From: Seison nebaliae
Lineage: Eukaryota; Rotifera; Pararotatoria; Seisonacea; Seisonidae
Direction: 5' to 3'
Length of the DNA stretch: 64,000 bases
Assembly (NCBI GenBank): GCA_023231475.1
Contig: JALJEE010002021.1
Location: 1-64,000, forward strand
Positions 12,612 through 23,300 of this stretch are shown here, one piece after another. Positions within the stretch are counted from its first letter, which is position 1. Each line of letters starts with the position of its first letter. The notes below the pieces were generated by a model. It searched no databases. It was given only the letters and a program-made list of their open reading frames with translations, and was not told the DNA's origin. Both the position numbers and the translations under genes were made by a program.

Positions 12612-13541
12612 TTCGTCATCTGGTGAGACACTTCTTGAGGAATTGACCATTTCGGAATCGGATGAGATTTCCGTTTGAGATCGTTGAGGTACTAGTTCGA
12701 TGATGTCGATATCGTCATCCTCCAAATGATTATAAGTGTTCGTTGGTTTTAAAGGAACCATCGGCTCGTCGAACTTATTCCCACCAGCTGATGATATCGG
12801 TTTGAGTCTGTTGATTTTCTTTTTCCGATTCTTCTTCTCACTTCGAATAGATGTACAATTGGTTGTCAATTTCTTCTCCTTTAATTTCTCCGTTTCTTTT
12901 TTCCTCACATTATTCGATTTATTCGATTGACTTATCGGTGTCAATGTGTTGGACGATTGTGGAGGTTTCTTCGAAACACTTCGATTCCTTCTCTCTTTTT
13001 TGTCTGGTTTGGGAAATTCGGATTTTATCTGATCTTCAAATCGTCGACTCCTTTTAATTCTCGACACATCCTTATGCACATATTGATGATGTGGTATCAA
13101 TTTGTGATGATGGTTTAGACATGCATATCTCGAACTGTAATAATCATCATTATGACGATGATGATTATGTTTCTGGTTTCGTTGATGATATGATGATACA
13201 CCAGACGATGAAGACGAAATATTTGATGAATAATTCGGTGTGACTTGTACTCGACGTCGTTTCCTGCCATGAATCAATTCATCATTCTCCCAACATTGAC
13301 CTTCATAATATCCACTTCTATAAATTTCGTCATGTCGCCGATCGTCCATATATCGACCGAAATTATGACGTTCTCTCAACATCTCTTTCATATATCGATT
13401 CCGACAGTTCTTGTACCGTTTCTCATATCGAGAAACGACGTAACGTTTCGAATGTTTCGGATTGAAAATATTCTTCTCATGCTCCTCGTACATCTTTCGA
13501 ATCTTGTGTATTTGAGATGGACGATTCTTATACCATCTCCA
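12612..13541 (-). CDS. Basic Arg/Lys/His-rich coding exon, CLK-N-terminus-like
   Basis: Exon of 310 codons with phase-0 ends. It enters through acceptor TTTGTTTAG at 13542 and leaves before donor GTTGTT at 12611, after Pro-Asp-Asp-Glu. The frame is open upstream of the first ATG (13493), beginning Trp-Arg-Trp-Tyr-Lys, so an earlier exon is likely. The protein is highly basic, with Arg/Tyr/His-rich segments (RKRRRVQVTP, YYSSRYACLNHHH) and a short acidic C-terminal patch (EDDDIDIIEL). This composition resembles the disordered N-termini of LAMMER kinases. The donor means it must splice to something downstream on the minus strand, and the kinase exon at 4005 is a candidate through an alternative acceptor. 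That join is inference; it could equally be a separate gene. Confidence 0.6.
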
Positions 13542-13715
13542 CTAAACAAATTAAGAAATATATTTCTCTATCAAATAACTGAAGTATATCTGAAAATTTG
13601 AATGATATATAAAACCGTCAGAAAAATCGTTATACGAAATATAAATTCGAAAAATTTTGTTCTAAAACGAATATAGGCAGAATTAAAATAAAATTAAAAG
13701 AATTCACTTTTTTCT

Positions 13716-13740
13716 AAAGCAGAATTTGGAATTCTGCTTT
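13716..13740. repeat. Perfect 11-bp inverted repeat (hairpin)
   Basis: AAAGCAGAATT, loop TGG, AATTCTGCTTT: a perfect 11-bp stem with a 3-nt loop, followed by more T residues. Confidence 0.9.
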
Positions 13741-14082
13741 TTTATACATGAAAATACGTAAAACGAAAAAATACAAAGAAAAAACGAAAAAATTCTAAAT
13801 TCACATTCTCTTCGATTTTTCAGTACCTTTCTATTGTGTTACAATTAACCAAAAAAAAATACTCGTTGCACGAAAAATGTCAATTGAACAATCCAAAAAA
13901 AAAAACGTATTTTCGTTAATAGAAAATTTAATCCACAAAATTTAATTATTTGTTATTGTTACATTTTCTCGTTCTTTATATACCAGTAAGTTATGGTTAA
14001 GCTTATAACGTCTTTTCAAAATAGTTCCGTACAATCGCATATTTCAATTCTCCTTAAAATGCTTAAAAATGAAATATTTGGC

Positions 14083-14115
14083 TCATCATACTAACGAACT
14101 ACGTTAATATGATGA
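14083..14115. repeat. Imperfect inverted repeat
   Basis: TCATCATA-C-TAACG pairs with CGTTA-A-TATGATGA around a 5-nt loop: 13 paired positions and one mismatch. Confidence 0.8.
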
Positions 14116-14126
14116 CTTCCGTAATT

Positions 14127-14144
14127 AGCTGATATGAATCAGCT
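14127..14144. repeat. Perfect 7-bp inverted repeat
   Basis: AGCTGAT, loop ATGA, ATCAGCT, close to the previous hairpin and about 210 bp upstream of the YIF1 start. Confidence 0.8.
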
Positions 14145-14354
14145 TAAGATAAAAACGTTCAATTTAATTTTGGTTTCATTTTTTGATATTTTATTTTTAA
14201 ATTTTAAGCTCATATTGTCTGTGATTTAAAGCTTAAAATTAGAATTAAAGATTTTGCTATAAATTGTAAATTATCTATTTCGTATAGTTGGTTGAGTGTT
14301 CGACGTGGTTCTCTTAAGATATCAACGAATTGATAATTTCTTGGAATAATTAAA

Positions 14355-15578
14355 ATGAGATTAGGTAAACGAGTGAATGGGAATGAGAATGACAAAGTCA
14401 TTCCGAATGCTGTGGGAGTTAGTGGAGATGCGAATTCATATCAGCAGAATTATTACCAGTCTCCACCAGCACCAACGATGGCTTCTGTCAATCCACCCCA
14501 ATTCAATCTTCCATTCTCTCAACCGACGGATCAGTTTATGAATAATCCCATTCCATCTACTATTCCGAATTATGTGAATGAGAATTCAAATTATTTTCAT
14601 CCGACAACAGCGGAAACCATCAACTTTTCGGATAACTTGAGTGGATATTCCATGCCAAATAATCAAAATGGCACTTCGATAAATGTGAATATGATGAATA
14701 TGAACACGAACACTTATACGAATCAGAGTAGTATGTCATTCGCTGCCAATCCGCAAATGGTAAATCAGATACCGAATTCTGTACCATCTGCAGGAATTGA
14801 TAGTTCTGCTTTTATTAACAGAGCTTTCGGTAACGACGCACTTACGAATGTCGCTAAAAGTTATACGAGTCAATTGGTGACAGAAGGTCAAGCAGCGGTG
14901 AAAGGTCGATTCGAACGGTTCATTCCGATGGATCGAATTCGAAAATATTTCGATATCGACACGTCATTCGTGGTGAGAAAATTACTCTTTTTATTATGTC
15001 CCTTATTTTCATTAACGAATTTAAATGGTACAAATGCGAAACCATCATCGAATTATGATCAATCCAACTTCTCCATCGTCGATATCAATACACCGGATTT
15101 GTATATTCCTACAATGTCTATTGTTACTTATACAATTTGTGTGGGATTACAATTGGCATCACGTGGACAATTTCGACCGGAAGATTTGGGAATTCAAACC
15201 TCCTCCACCATCGGATGGACCACATTGGAATTTATAGTAATTTTAATAGCTCTTTATTTCATTTCAATTATTCAACAATTGACATGGATCGATTTATTAT
15301 CGTTTTTGGGCTACAAATATTTCTCAATGATCACTCTCACTATTGTCATGTTATTCACTAAATCATCGATCATTTATTATTCTTTGTTTCTTTGGTTATC
15401 CATTTCACTCATCTTCTTTCTTACACGATCATTACGATCTCATATTCTAACGAATGATAATTCGAATGAAATGTTATCCTCTCATTCTATCGGATATAAG
15501 AGGAAGATTTATACACTCATTTATATCAGTGTAACACAACCATTATTCATTTATGCATTTACCAGATGGTTACTTTGA
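14355..15578 (+). CDS. YIF1: YIF1, Golgi/ER membrane transport protein
   Basis: Single exon of 407 residues. The N-terminal 170 or so residues are Asn/Pro-rich and cytosolic-looking. The conserved block follows: INRAFGNDALTNVAKSY, then RFIPMDRIRKYFDIDTSFVVRKL, then NTPDLYIPTMSIVTYTICVG, then several hydrophobic segments ending in FLTRSLRSHIL. These match the Yif1 family, which partners Yip1 in ER-Golgi vesicle transport and has about five membrane spans. The ATG at 14355 follows an AT-rich leader with no in-frame upstream start. No intron is seen, whereas most neighbours have some. Whether it corresponds to the vertebrate A or B paralogue cannot be decided. Confidence 0.93.
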   Translation: MRLGKRVNGNENDKVIPNAVGVSGDANSYQQNYYQSPPAPTMASVNPPQFNLPFSQPTDQFMNNPIPSTIPNYVNENSNYFHPTTAETINFSDNLSGYSMPNNQNGTSINVNMMNMNTNTYTNQSSMSFAANPQMVNQIPNSVPSAGIDSSAFINRAFGNDALTNVAKSYTSQLVTEGQAAVKGRFERFIPMDRIRKYFDIDTSFVVRKLLFLLCPLFSLTNLNGTNAKPSSNYDQSNFSIVDINTPDLYIPTMSIVTYTICVGLQLASRGQFRPEDLGIQTSSTIGWTTLEFIVILIALYFISIIQQLTWIDLLSFLGYKYFSMITLTIVMLFTKSSIIYYSLFLWLSISLIFFLTRSLRSHILTNDNSNEMLSSHSIGYKRKIYTLIYISVTQPLFIYAFTRWLL

Positions 15579-15639
15579 ATCAATTTACAACAAATATATT
15601 TATCTTCTTCACACATTTTTTATTTTAATTCATTAAATT

Positions 15640-16498
15640 TTAATCATCCAAATGATCATCCATCAACTTCGATAATTGCTCACCAAACTGAAAAAAGTTA
15701 AATTGAAAATTTAAGGCAAATTATAATTGGAAAAGGAACTTTATTAATCTCCTCTCGATCAGTTCGCGAACGTTCTTCTTTTAATTTCAATCCTTCTTTT
15801 AATAAATCTTCAAATTTTGAAAAATCATCAATCGAATTCTCCTCAGGAATTTCCTTAAAATTTTTCGAAAAATCATCAACCGAATTTTCATTTGGAATTA
15901 ATGTTTGTTGATTTCCAGTTAAATTTGAGTCATGGCAACAAATTGCTGAAAAATTAAATTATCATAAAATTTTTTTTTTGAATGGTAAAAAAACCATTTT
16001 TTATATCCTCATCAAATTCGTTCATGTCTTTTCTTGAGAAATATTGAAATTTCCATTTGTCATTTATCATTTCCTTTTTCAAAAGTTCTTCCGTTTTTTC
16101 TAAAATAATTTCAAATAATTCAACAGAAATCCGAATTGAAAACCGTCGACTGATACGTCACCGATGAGGAACCAGTCACTTTTCGGATAATTCGCTTTGA
16201 TTTCTTCACATTTTCCATTTAACCATTGGACGGTATGGTTCTTTGGTATTTCATCATTCAACTCCATAAAGATATCAATTGTTAATTTATCGATATTATC
16301 GTTAAAATAAAATAAATTCCATTTCGATTCGAAATATTTTGTTTTTAATTTACATTGTCGTATGTCACTTTCGTGTACGTCGAAAACGTCTACGAGAAAA
16401 ACTTTGAAAAATTGTTGGAAAGAACTAAAATTGAAACTTTCTCTAATTCTTTTCAATAATTTATCGTCATCGATTTTGAATAGGATAACAGAAGACAT
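15640..16498 (-). CDS. AAGAB: Alpha/gamma-adaptin-binding protein p34-like (AAGAB family)
   Basis: Four exons in consistent phase, 237 residues: 16498-16144, 16099-15995, 15945-15740 and 15687-15640. AAGAB assists assembly of AP-1/AP-2 adaptor complexes in the cytosol. The C-terminus aligns without gaps with the family signature: KFEDLLKEGLKLKEE, then the short spacer and FGEQLSKLMDDHLDD, like vertebrate FERLFSKLKEMKDKA...AEKVAKAFW with its acidic end. The N-terminal half has a Rossmann-like pattern and a block (WFLIGDVSVDE) corresponding to the vertebrate ILVCDRVSEDG region. The rest is very divergent and the protein is shorter than the vertebrate one (about 315 residues). The donors are GTTTTC, GTTTTT and GTTCCT. 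It is tail-to-tail with YIF1, with only 61 bp between the stop codons. Confidence 0.6.
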
Positions 16499-16790
16499 TT
16501 TGTGAAGTTGAAAAATTAAAGAAAGAAAAATCTGTAAAATAAATTTTTAATGGAAAATTTATCGATGGAAATTAAATACAAAAGAAAATGGACTGAAAGG
16601 AATTTCGGATGGAATTAAAACGATTTTTTTTTCTTTTTTTTTTTTCTTGAGAAATTATGTGAAATAAAGATGGTGGATAAAATGAGAAATAAATGTAAAG
16701 GAAAATATTGATATCAATTTTTTGATTATTAGGAATTATTAAGTGAATAATGGGAGAGGAGGTGAATGAATTGTTCGATTATTCAAATTT

Positions 16791-18587
16791 TTATTTTTTA
16801 TCTCCACTTGATCGGTGATCGAATTCATCATCATCATCGTCATCTTCTTCTTCTTCCATAACTTCGTTAACATCTTCGATATCATCGTCGAGTTGATGAG
16901 TGTTAACATGTTCGATGATTTTCCGAGGGAATGATAACGACGTGGTACGACGACGACGGATTTGAGTGACTGGAGTAGGAATTTTATTCCATGACGATTT
17001 CGCTGGAATTGTCAATGACATTTTCACATTCATTTCTTGTAGTTCTTTTTCAATTAATTCTTTCGTCGGTTCAACTTCGTTCAAATTTAATTCATTAATT
17101 TCTAATTCAACTTCTTCCAACGATTTCGGTGTATAATTTTTCGAATATTTCAATCCGAGAAGATCTCCCACTTCATCGACAGCTCTCAATGTTTCATCGA
17201 GATCATTTTTCGTATGAGCAGCTGATAAACAAAATCTTGCACGTGAGGTAACAATGGGAGTTGCTGGAAATCCGACGACGACAACGGCGACTTTTCTTTT
17301 CAACATTTCACGTCCAAATGCTGCGATTTTCGCTGGCATATACAACAACATTGGAACGACTGGTGACGAATTATTTCCGTAAACGACGAAACCCATTCGT
17401 TGAAGACGTTTCCGGAAATATTGAGTATTCCATGCCAAACGACGAATTCTCATGGCACCATCTAATGACGGTGCCATCAGAATGTTGATACAACTCAAAA
17501 TCATTTGGCAGACTGGTGGTGCCATACTAACCGCATAATAAGTAGCATGTGATTGTTTCCTTAACTCGAAAATTACTTCTTTCTTACCAGCTATATATCC
17601 GCCAGAACCACCGAAACTTTTCGTAAATGTTCCCATCAAAATATCGACGTCTGTTGATGCTAAACCGAAATGATCAACTACTCCACGTCCACGTTTACCT
17701 AACGCTCCAATCGAATGAGCTTCATCAACGAATAAATAAAATCGATATTTCTTCTTCAATTCCACAATCGCTGGTAAATTAACGATACTTCCTTCCATAC
17801 TATAAATTCCTTCTACCACAACAATAATCTTCTTCCATGGACGATGAGTTCTTGGTTGACCATTAATGATAGCATTCTTTACTTTCTTCTCCAAATCTCC
17901 AATATCGTTATGACGGAAAATTCGAATTAATCCACCAGATAATCGACATCCCAATACAATCGATGCATGATTATATTCATCACTTAATAAAAGACAACCT
18001 GATGATGCCATTGCTGGAATGTTTAAAGAATTGGTTGCAAATCCCATTCCGAAAACTAAGGCACTTTCCACTCCAAGAAAACTCGCCACTTTCTCCTCCA
18101 ATAATCGATGTAATGACGACGTTCCCAAATTATTGCGTGAGGACATTGTTGACATTCCCCATTTCTTCATACAATGTTCCACATCATCGATACATTTTCC
18201 GGTCGTTTCAGCAAAACCTAAATAATTATATGATCCCAAATTGATGGCATTTGTTGTAGTATCGAGTAATTGGAAATTCCATCCATAATCATCAGATTTT
18301 CGATCGATCAAATCAAATCGATTAGCTGGAACACTACAAATCGGACGATTCCAACAATCACGGATACGTGTATATAAATTCCTCGTATAGAACGATTCGA
18401 ACGAGGAATATAATGGAGGGAAATTGGATGGATTTGGATCTTTACAATCACTTCTCTTCTCGATGCCTAAAGAGCGTAAAATGTCTCGAATATAACCGAA
18501 AATATTCAAAACCAAATATCCCAGATATGTCAAAATGGCGATGTGGAGAGGTACCTCCTCAAACGTTTCAATTTCTAATTCATTCAT
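16791..18587 (-). CDS. SPTLC2: Serine palmitoyltransferase subunit 2
   Basis: Single exon, 598 residues. This is the PLP-dependent catalytic subunit that condenses serine with palmitoyl-CoA, the first committed step of sphingolipid synthesis, at the ER membrane. Evidence: an N-terminal hydrophobic segment (about residues 13-35), [11 protein letters not shown], the substrate-binding block [16 protein letters not shown], the PLP-contact DEAHSIG, and the Schiff-base lysine in [13 protein letters not shown] (about K323). The conserved C-terminal [12 protein letters not shown] is present. After it comes a family-atypical tail of about 120 residues with a basic RRRRTTSL patch and an acidic [10 protein letters not shown] run near the end. 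It is transcribed divergently from JMJD8, with about 720 bp between their starts. Confidence 0.96.
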   Translation of the reverse strand: MNELEIETFEEVPLHIAILTYLGYLVLNIFGYIRDILRSLGIEKRSDCKDPNPSNFPPLYSSFESFYTRNLYTRIRDCWNRPICSVPANRFDLIDRKSDDYGWNFQLLDTTTNAINLGSYNYLGFAETTGKCIDDVEHCMKKWGMSTMSSRNNLGTSSLHRLLEEKVASFLGVESALVFGMGFATNSLNIPAMASSGCLLLSDEYNHASIVLGCRLSGGLIRIFRHNDIGDLEKKVKNAIINGQPRTHRPWKKIIVVVEGIYSMEGSIVNLPAIVELKKKYRFYLFVDEAHSIGALGKRGRGVVDHFGLASTDVDILMGTFTKSFGGSGGYIAGKKEVIFELRKQSHATYYAVSMAPPVCQMILSCINILMAPSLDGAMRIRRLAWNTQYFRKRLQRMGFVVYGNNSSPVVPMLLYMPAKIAAFGREMLKRKVAVVVVGFPATPIVTSRARFCLSAAHTKNDLDETLRAVDEVGDLLGLKYSKNYTPKSLEEVELEINELNLNEVEPTKELIEKELQEMNVKMSLTIPAKSSWNKIPTPVTQIRRRRTTSLSFPRKIIEHVNTHQLDDDIEDVNEVMEEEEDDDDDDEFDHRSSGDKK

Positions 18588-19308
18588 ACCTTCCTTCCTT
18601 TATGTTTTCCCAATTTCATTTCTCTTTCAAACTCCTTTCTCCCCAACACAATTCTCAAATTACACTAATTCTTCTATAACACGACAACTAATTATGTAAT
18701 TTATTAATTATTATTTTATTTTCTCTTTTTCTCAATTCCTCACAATTTTTCCAATTCTCTTCCATACATTTTTTCCTCATTTGACAAATTGGCTTTCTTT
18801 CTCCCATTTTCTCCATGTCATCTCTAATTCTCTCATTTCATTTACTTGTCATTTAGCACATACATGCAGAGAAGGAGTACCTCAACTACACAATACATTA
18901 CTCATTCTCTCCCATTTGTATGATGGATTTCGATTTCCTCCTATTTCTCCGACAAATTCACTTTATTTTCACACTAGAGTTCCATTCAAATATTAAACGG
19001 AAAGAGATTATTTCATTCCCATATAGTTTTGTCCAATAAAATTTTGAAGTTTTTCTCTGGTCTAAAAAAAATCAAAAAATATTTTTCCAAATTTCCAATT
19101 TTTGAAATAATTTTGAGAATTTTTTGAGCATTTTTTAAAAATTTTTTAATTTTTTTTTCAGATTTTTATGAGAATTTTTTGAGAATTTTTTTGGATTTTT
19201 CTGAAAATTTTTTGGAAATTTTTTGAGAATTTTTTCAAAATTTTGAATATTTTTATTAATCGAATTTTCTGATTTTTTAAAAAGATATTTTAAATGTAAT
19301 TATCGCGA
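18588..19308. other. Divergent intergenic region with T-rich degenerate repeats
   Basis: Lies between the SPTLC2 and JMJD8 starts and is presumably promoter DNA for both. From about 19085 to 19260 it is a degenerate low-complexity tract of TTTTTTGAGAATTTT-like units. I see no gene. Confidence 0.55.
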
Positions 19309-20133
19309 ATGGTACTTCTTGGGAATGTGGTAGTTCCTCTCATTCTTTTCCTTTCATTAAATTCACTTCCATTCTTAGTTGCTGTTCAATCAAATTTTAA
19401 TGAGAATCTTGCTGGCCCATGTACGATTGTGGAAGAGTATTTTAGTAATTTAACGTCGTCTGAATTCCAGTTGAAATATGTAGTGAATGAATTGCCTGTT
19501 GTAATAAGACATGACGATGAGAGAAGAGATATTATGGAACTTTATCAAAATCATTTCAATTTTCATCATATCGTTTCCAACTTCTCCGATATGCCGATTA
19601 TTGTCAGTTTATCAAACACATATTCTTATAAGAAGAGAACGTTGACATTGAACGATTATTTCAAAGACATCTTTCCCAACATTAATCCAAAACAATTAGC
19701 TTGGTATTGGTTCGGTGACTTACCACCGAAAGTTGATCGAAATGTCGAACAGAAATGGAAACAATTCCTTCAACTTTATGACGGTCCGGAAAAATATTTA
19801 GTGAGTGTGAAAAAATTTCAAAAACTTCAACCGATTTTCGCTTTCGGTATTGGAGCGAAAGGAACTGGCGTACCGTTTCATTGGCATGGACCGGGATTTG
19901 CGGAAACGGTTCATGGAAGAAAAAGATGGTTTCTTTACGCACCAAATTATACGCCGATATTTGATGGGGATATCTCATCGTATGTATGGTGGGAGAAACG
20001 ATATGGGAAGAGTCAATACGGTTTATTGGAATGTACATTGAATGAAGGAGATCTCATTTATTTTCCAAATGGCTGGTGGCATTCGACATTGAATGTAGAT
20101 AATAATATTTTCTTTTCATCCTTCCTCGGTTAA
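19309..20133 (+). CDS. JMJD8: JmjC-domain protein JMJD8, ER lumenal
   Basis: Single exon, 274 residues. The N-terminus is a signal peptide (LILFLSLNSLPFLVAVQS), which fits JMJD8, the JmjC protein that resides in the ER lumen rather than the nucleus. The JmjC core is clear: VPFHWHGPGFAETVHGRKRW followed by FLYAPN, then GDLIYFPNGWWHSTLN, ending IFFSSFLG. The histidines of HWH and WWH match the metal-binding positions of the family. The protein stops right after the JmjC fold, as vertebrate JMJD8 does. Catalytic activity of JMJD8 is not well established, so a hydroxylase role is only family-level inference. Potential N-glycosylation sites (NLT, NFS) are present. Confidence 0.93.
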   Translation: MVLLGNVVVPLILFLSLNSLPFLVAVQSNFNENLAGPCTIVEEYFSNLTSSEFQLKYVVNELPVVIRHDDERRDIMELYQNHFNFHHIVSNFSDMPIIVSLSNTYSYKKRTLTLNDYFKDIFPNINPKQLAWYWFGDLPPKVDRNVEQKWKQFLQLYDGPEKYLVSVKKFQKLQPIFAFGIGAKGTGVPFHWHGPGFAETVHGRKRWFLYAPNYTPIFDGDISSYVWWEKRYGKSQYGLLECTLNEGDLIYFPNGWWHSTLNVDNNIFFSSFLG

Positions 20134-20326
20134 TTATTATTTAATTAACGAACAAATTGTTATTGTTTAAAGACGCCGCTGATCAATTGAGATAATTTGA
20201 AAATTTAAATTAAGTTAAATAAACATCATTGAATTTATTAAGTGGGAGATAAAGTGGAAATTGAAGTAATTGTGAACGGATAATTTTATTTTTAGTTTTC
20301 AATTTGATTGACAACACTTGGAGACG

Positions 20327-23300
20327 ATGGAGAAAGTGGAGACAATTGTGCTACAACATAAAAGTTCTCTAAATTCTTACAAATTGTTAGAATGAATTTC
20401 TTCAATCGAACCATCAGATACACAAACCAGTTCGATCAAAGATAAAAATGAACATGAAATCATGTTTGAGAATTTGATATTGGACAAAGTGTTCGTTGAT
20501 TACTTCAATATTTATCTCTCTTTGCCTGTTCATATCATTTTCTCTCAATCATTCTAATGAAATATCCATCAGATTTTCGCCCAACGTCTTTTATTCGATT
20601 ACGCGAAAAAGAAATGGACATTCGATCCGCCACTTTCTCTCAAATTCCTCGTTCGTTCTTCTAATTAAAAATTTGAATATAATTTTTTTTTAAATTTGAA
20701 AATTTATCAGGAAAATTTCGAAGAAGATTTCCGAGAATGGATTGTGGATTTCCGATTTGTCCCATTTCTCACCAGTGACATTTATGGAGAGTATTGTTTC
20801 TATAAGGAATTGACGAAAGCTCCGATTGTTTTGAGTGTCGATCTCGTCGTTCCAGTGAACGATAATATATCGAGTGATATGAGACCGGCACAAACAACAC
20901 CTTTCACATTAGAAGGTTTATTGGGAAGTGTTTGGCTTATGAGAAAATTACAAAATTTTTTTAATGACTCAATGGCGAATACATTGTGGTCATTCTGGTT
21001 TGACGTACAATATATTCGTGTGCGAGAACAAACCGTTCCTAGAAAAGATTTAAGTGAAGATTTCAGACATATTCATTTACATTATATTTCTCGGAGTGCT
21101 TTTGCCGACAATTTTCTCTCACAATGGCCCGTGTTGTTGGAGGAGGTTCCTGCACAAAAAGACATTCCTTTATTATTCGATAATTTAAGTCGATTATATC
21201 AGTTACAAGAAAAGGCCATGCAATTAATTCGTAGTTATTGGCTACCGAAATATTTGTGGAGGATTTATTTAATTTTGAGGAGGAAAGATGTATCAGAGAA
21301 ACAGGAATATCTTTATTCACTTCACACATATCAGAAATATGAAATTCCCCCATCGATATTTCATGTGAAAGCCATTCAGGAAGAAGTCGATCGTCGTATT
21401 GCTCGTCAATCGATGACACCTATTAGTGTGATAAGTGGAATGGATACGACTAAAAATTTAAAAAACTTAAAATTAAAAGTGTCGACAACATTCGCAGAAA
21501 TTGTAGGGAATCATAATAAAACGAACATGCTAAATTATAAGGGACATCAAACGGCCTGGTTCCCGGGCGAGACCGTCCCAGTCTTACCAAAACTAACAAA
21601 AATTTCAAATTTGAAAGCTGCCCGAGGAATTTTGAGGATCGAATCGGCAGTACCAAATATCCATCAAAACGATTCTTTACCATCACCAGCTCCTGGTTAT
21701 GAGGAGAGAGAAGAAGAGTTTCTGAGTCAAATGGGATTGAAAAAAGAGAAATTGTCAACAACCAGTTCTAGTAATCCGAGTAATGAACGAAGTTATTTAG
21801 AGAATTCAGATATGAGAAATTTAAATAGTAAAGGATTGCCCGCCGGTCTCATCATTCCTTATATTCCGTCTACTATCTCTTTATTGAATGAGGATGAACC
21901 AACAACTGAACAGACATCGAAATATTTCGATGATTTTCAAGGACCATTTTTTAACGGAACTTTCGGTCTCCAAGTCAATACCATGTCGTCCCTGGGTACT
22001 TTACCGTTGGTGATTTATGCGAAATATAATCGACCAAATATCCATCAATCTTGTTTTGTTGATTCTTTGGTAGGACAACCGTTTCGACGATGGTTAATTG
22101 CTCGTGAACGATTAGATAAATTAGTTTATTTGGACATGATACTCGATTTGGAACGATATATTTCCATGTGGACATTAGATCCAGAGAGAACGTTCACTCT
22201 AAGGAAACGTCGAGCCAATCGGATAATTGCCACATATTTATGTAATCGAGAGAATGCTGAATTGAAATTTAATCGGATCACTTTGAATAATTTGAAGGAT
22301 GAATTGATAACGATGAAACATGTGGAGAAATGTAAGAAAATGTCTTCACTTTGTGCGAAGTTTTTAACGGCCGATTGGGTCGATTATATTATTTGGGACA
22401 TGAAAAATTTCTCTCTCCAAAACAAAAATCAACATTTAGCCATGGCTCGACAAGATAATAAACAAGAGAAAACGATGAAAGAATGTGATGTGAGATTGGA
22501 AAGAATTGAAATGATTCTGCCCAAACATTTACCACCACTCGACGACATTCCACAAAATAAAGGTGTGATCTGTAATCTAGGTGGATTGCATGTACTCCAG
22601 AAGGAATTAACAACGATGCCTCTCTTCTCCAAATTCTGTAAAATGGTAGACGATGGTGACAATAGTAAAATTTCCCCCAAAACGCCGAACGAAGAAGATG
22701 CACCAAAACTGCACATAAAATTGTTGAAAGATTATTTCGAAAATATTCAAATTATTAAATTGGAAAATTTTGACCAAGAGAAAACTCTGAGTGAGAACGT
22801 CAATGAAATTCATCTACTCGACGCATTTAGTTTACCTATTAATTTGAAATTATATAAATTGAATGAAGAAGAAAAGAAATTTTATTTTCGAAAAATTCAA
22901 TTGGACATTCCCACCGACGTGTTAGAGTTGTTGATTGAGAAGAAGAAGTTATCGAAAGAAAAGAAGAAAGTTGAAGAAAAAACAGACGAAGAAAAAGTGA
23001 AAGAAGAAGATGGAGATGGAGAAGAAGGAGACGTGACGCAAATTAAAGAACGAATTGAGAAAGATTTGGATGAGAAAATTAAAGTTTTCGCCAATACGGC
23101 CAATGTGAAAGGAAACATCATCGGAACGATTTATCCCAAAATGTATTCAGTAGAAGAATATGCGATGATGAGAAATCGTCAAAATGAAGAAATAAGATCA
23201 TCAGAAATCGTCGCAGGAAACGAATATTTGTTACCAGAAGAATTAGAGCTTAAAGACGGTTTAGTGACCATCGAATTCGAATCATCTATGACTAATTCGT

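Larger units (their letters stand above)
13542..14354. other. Divergent intergenic/upstream region with stem-loops
   Basis: Lies between the minus-strand exon at 13541 and the YIF1 start at 14355, so it may carry promoters for both directions. It contains three inverted repeats, listed separately, and otherwise AT-rich DNA with A runs. Confidence 0.5.

Noticed and set aside
13716-13745. Hairpin plus T-run as a bacterial-type terminator
   Set aside because: The window is eukaryotic. Intrinsic terminators of this kind are not expected for Pol II genes, and the structure lies in a divergent promoter rather than at a gene end.
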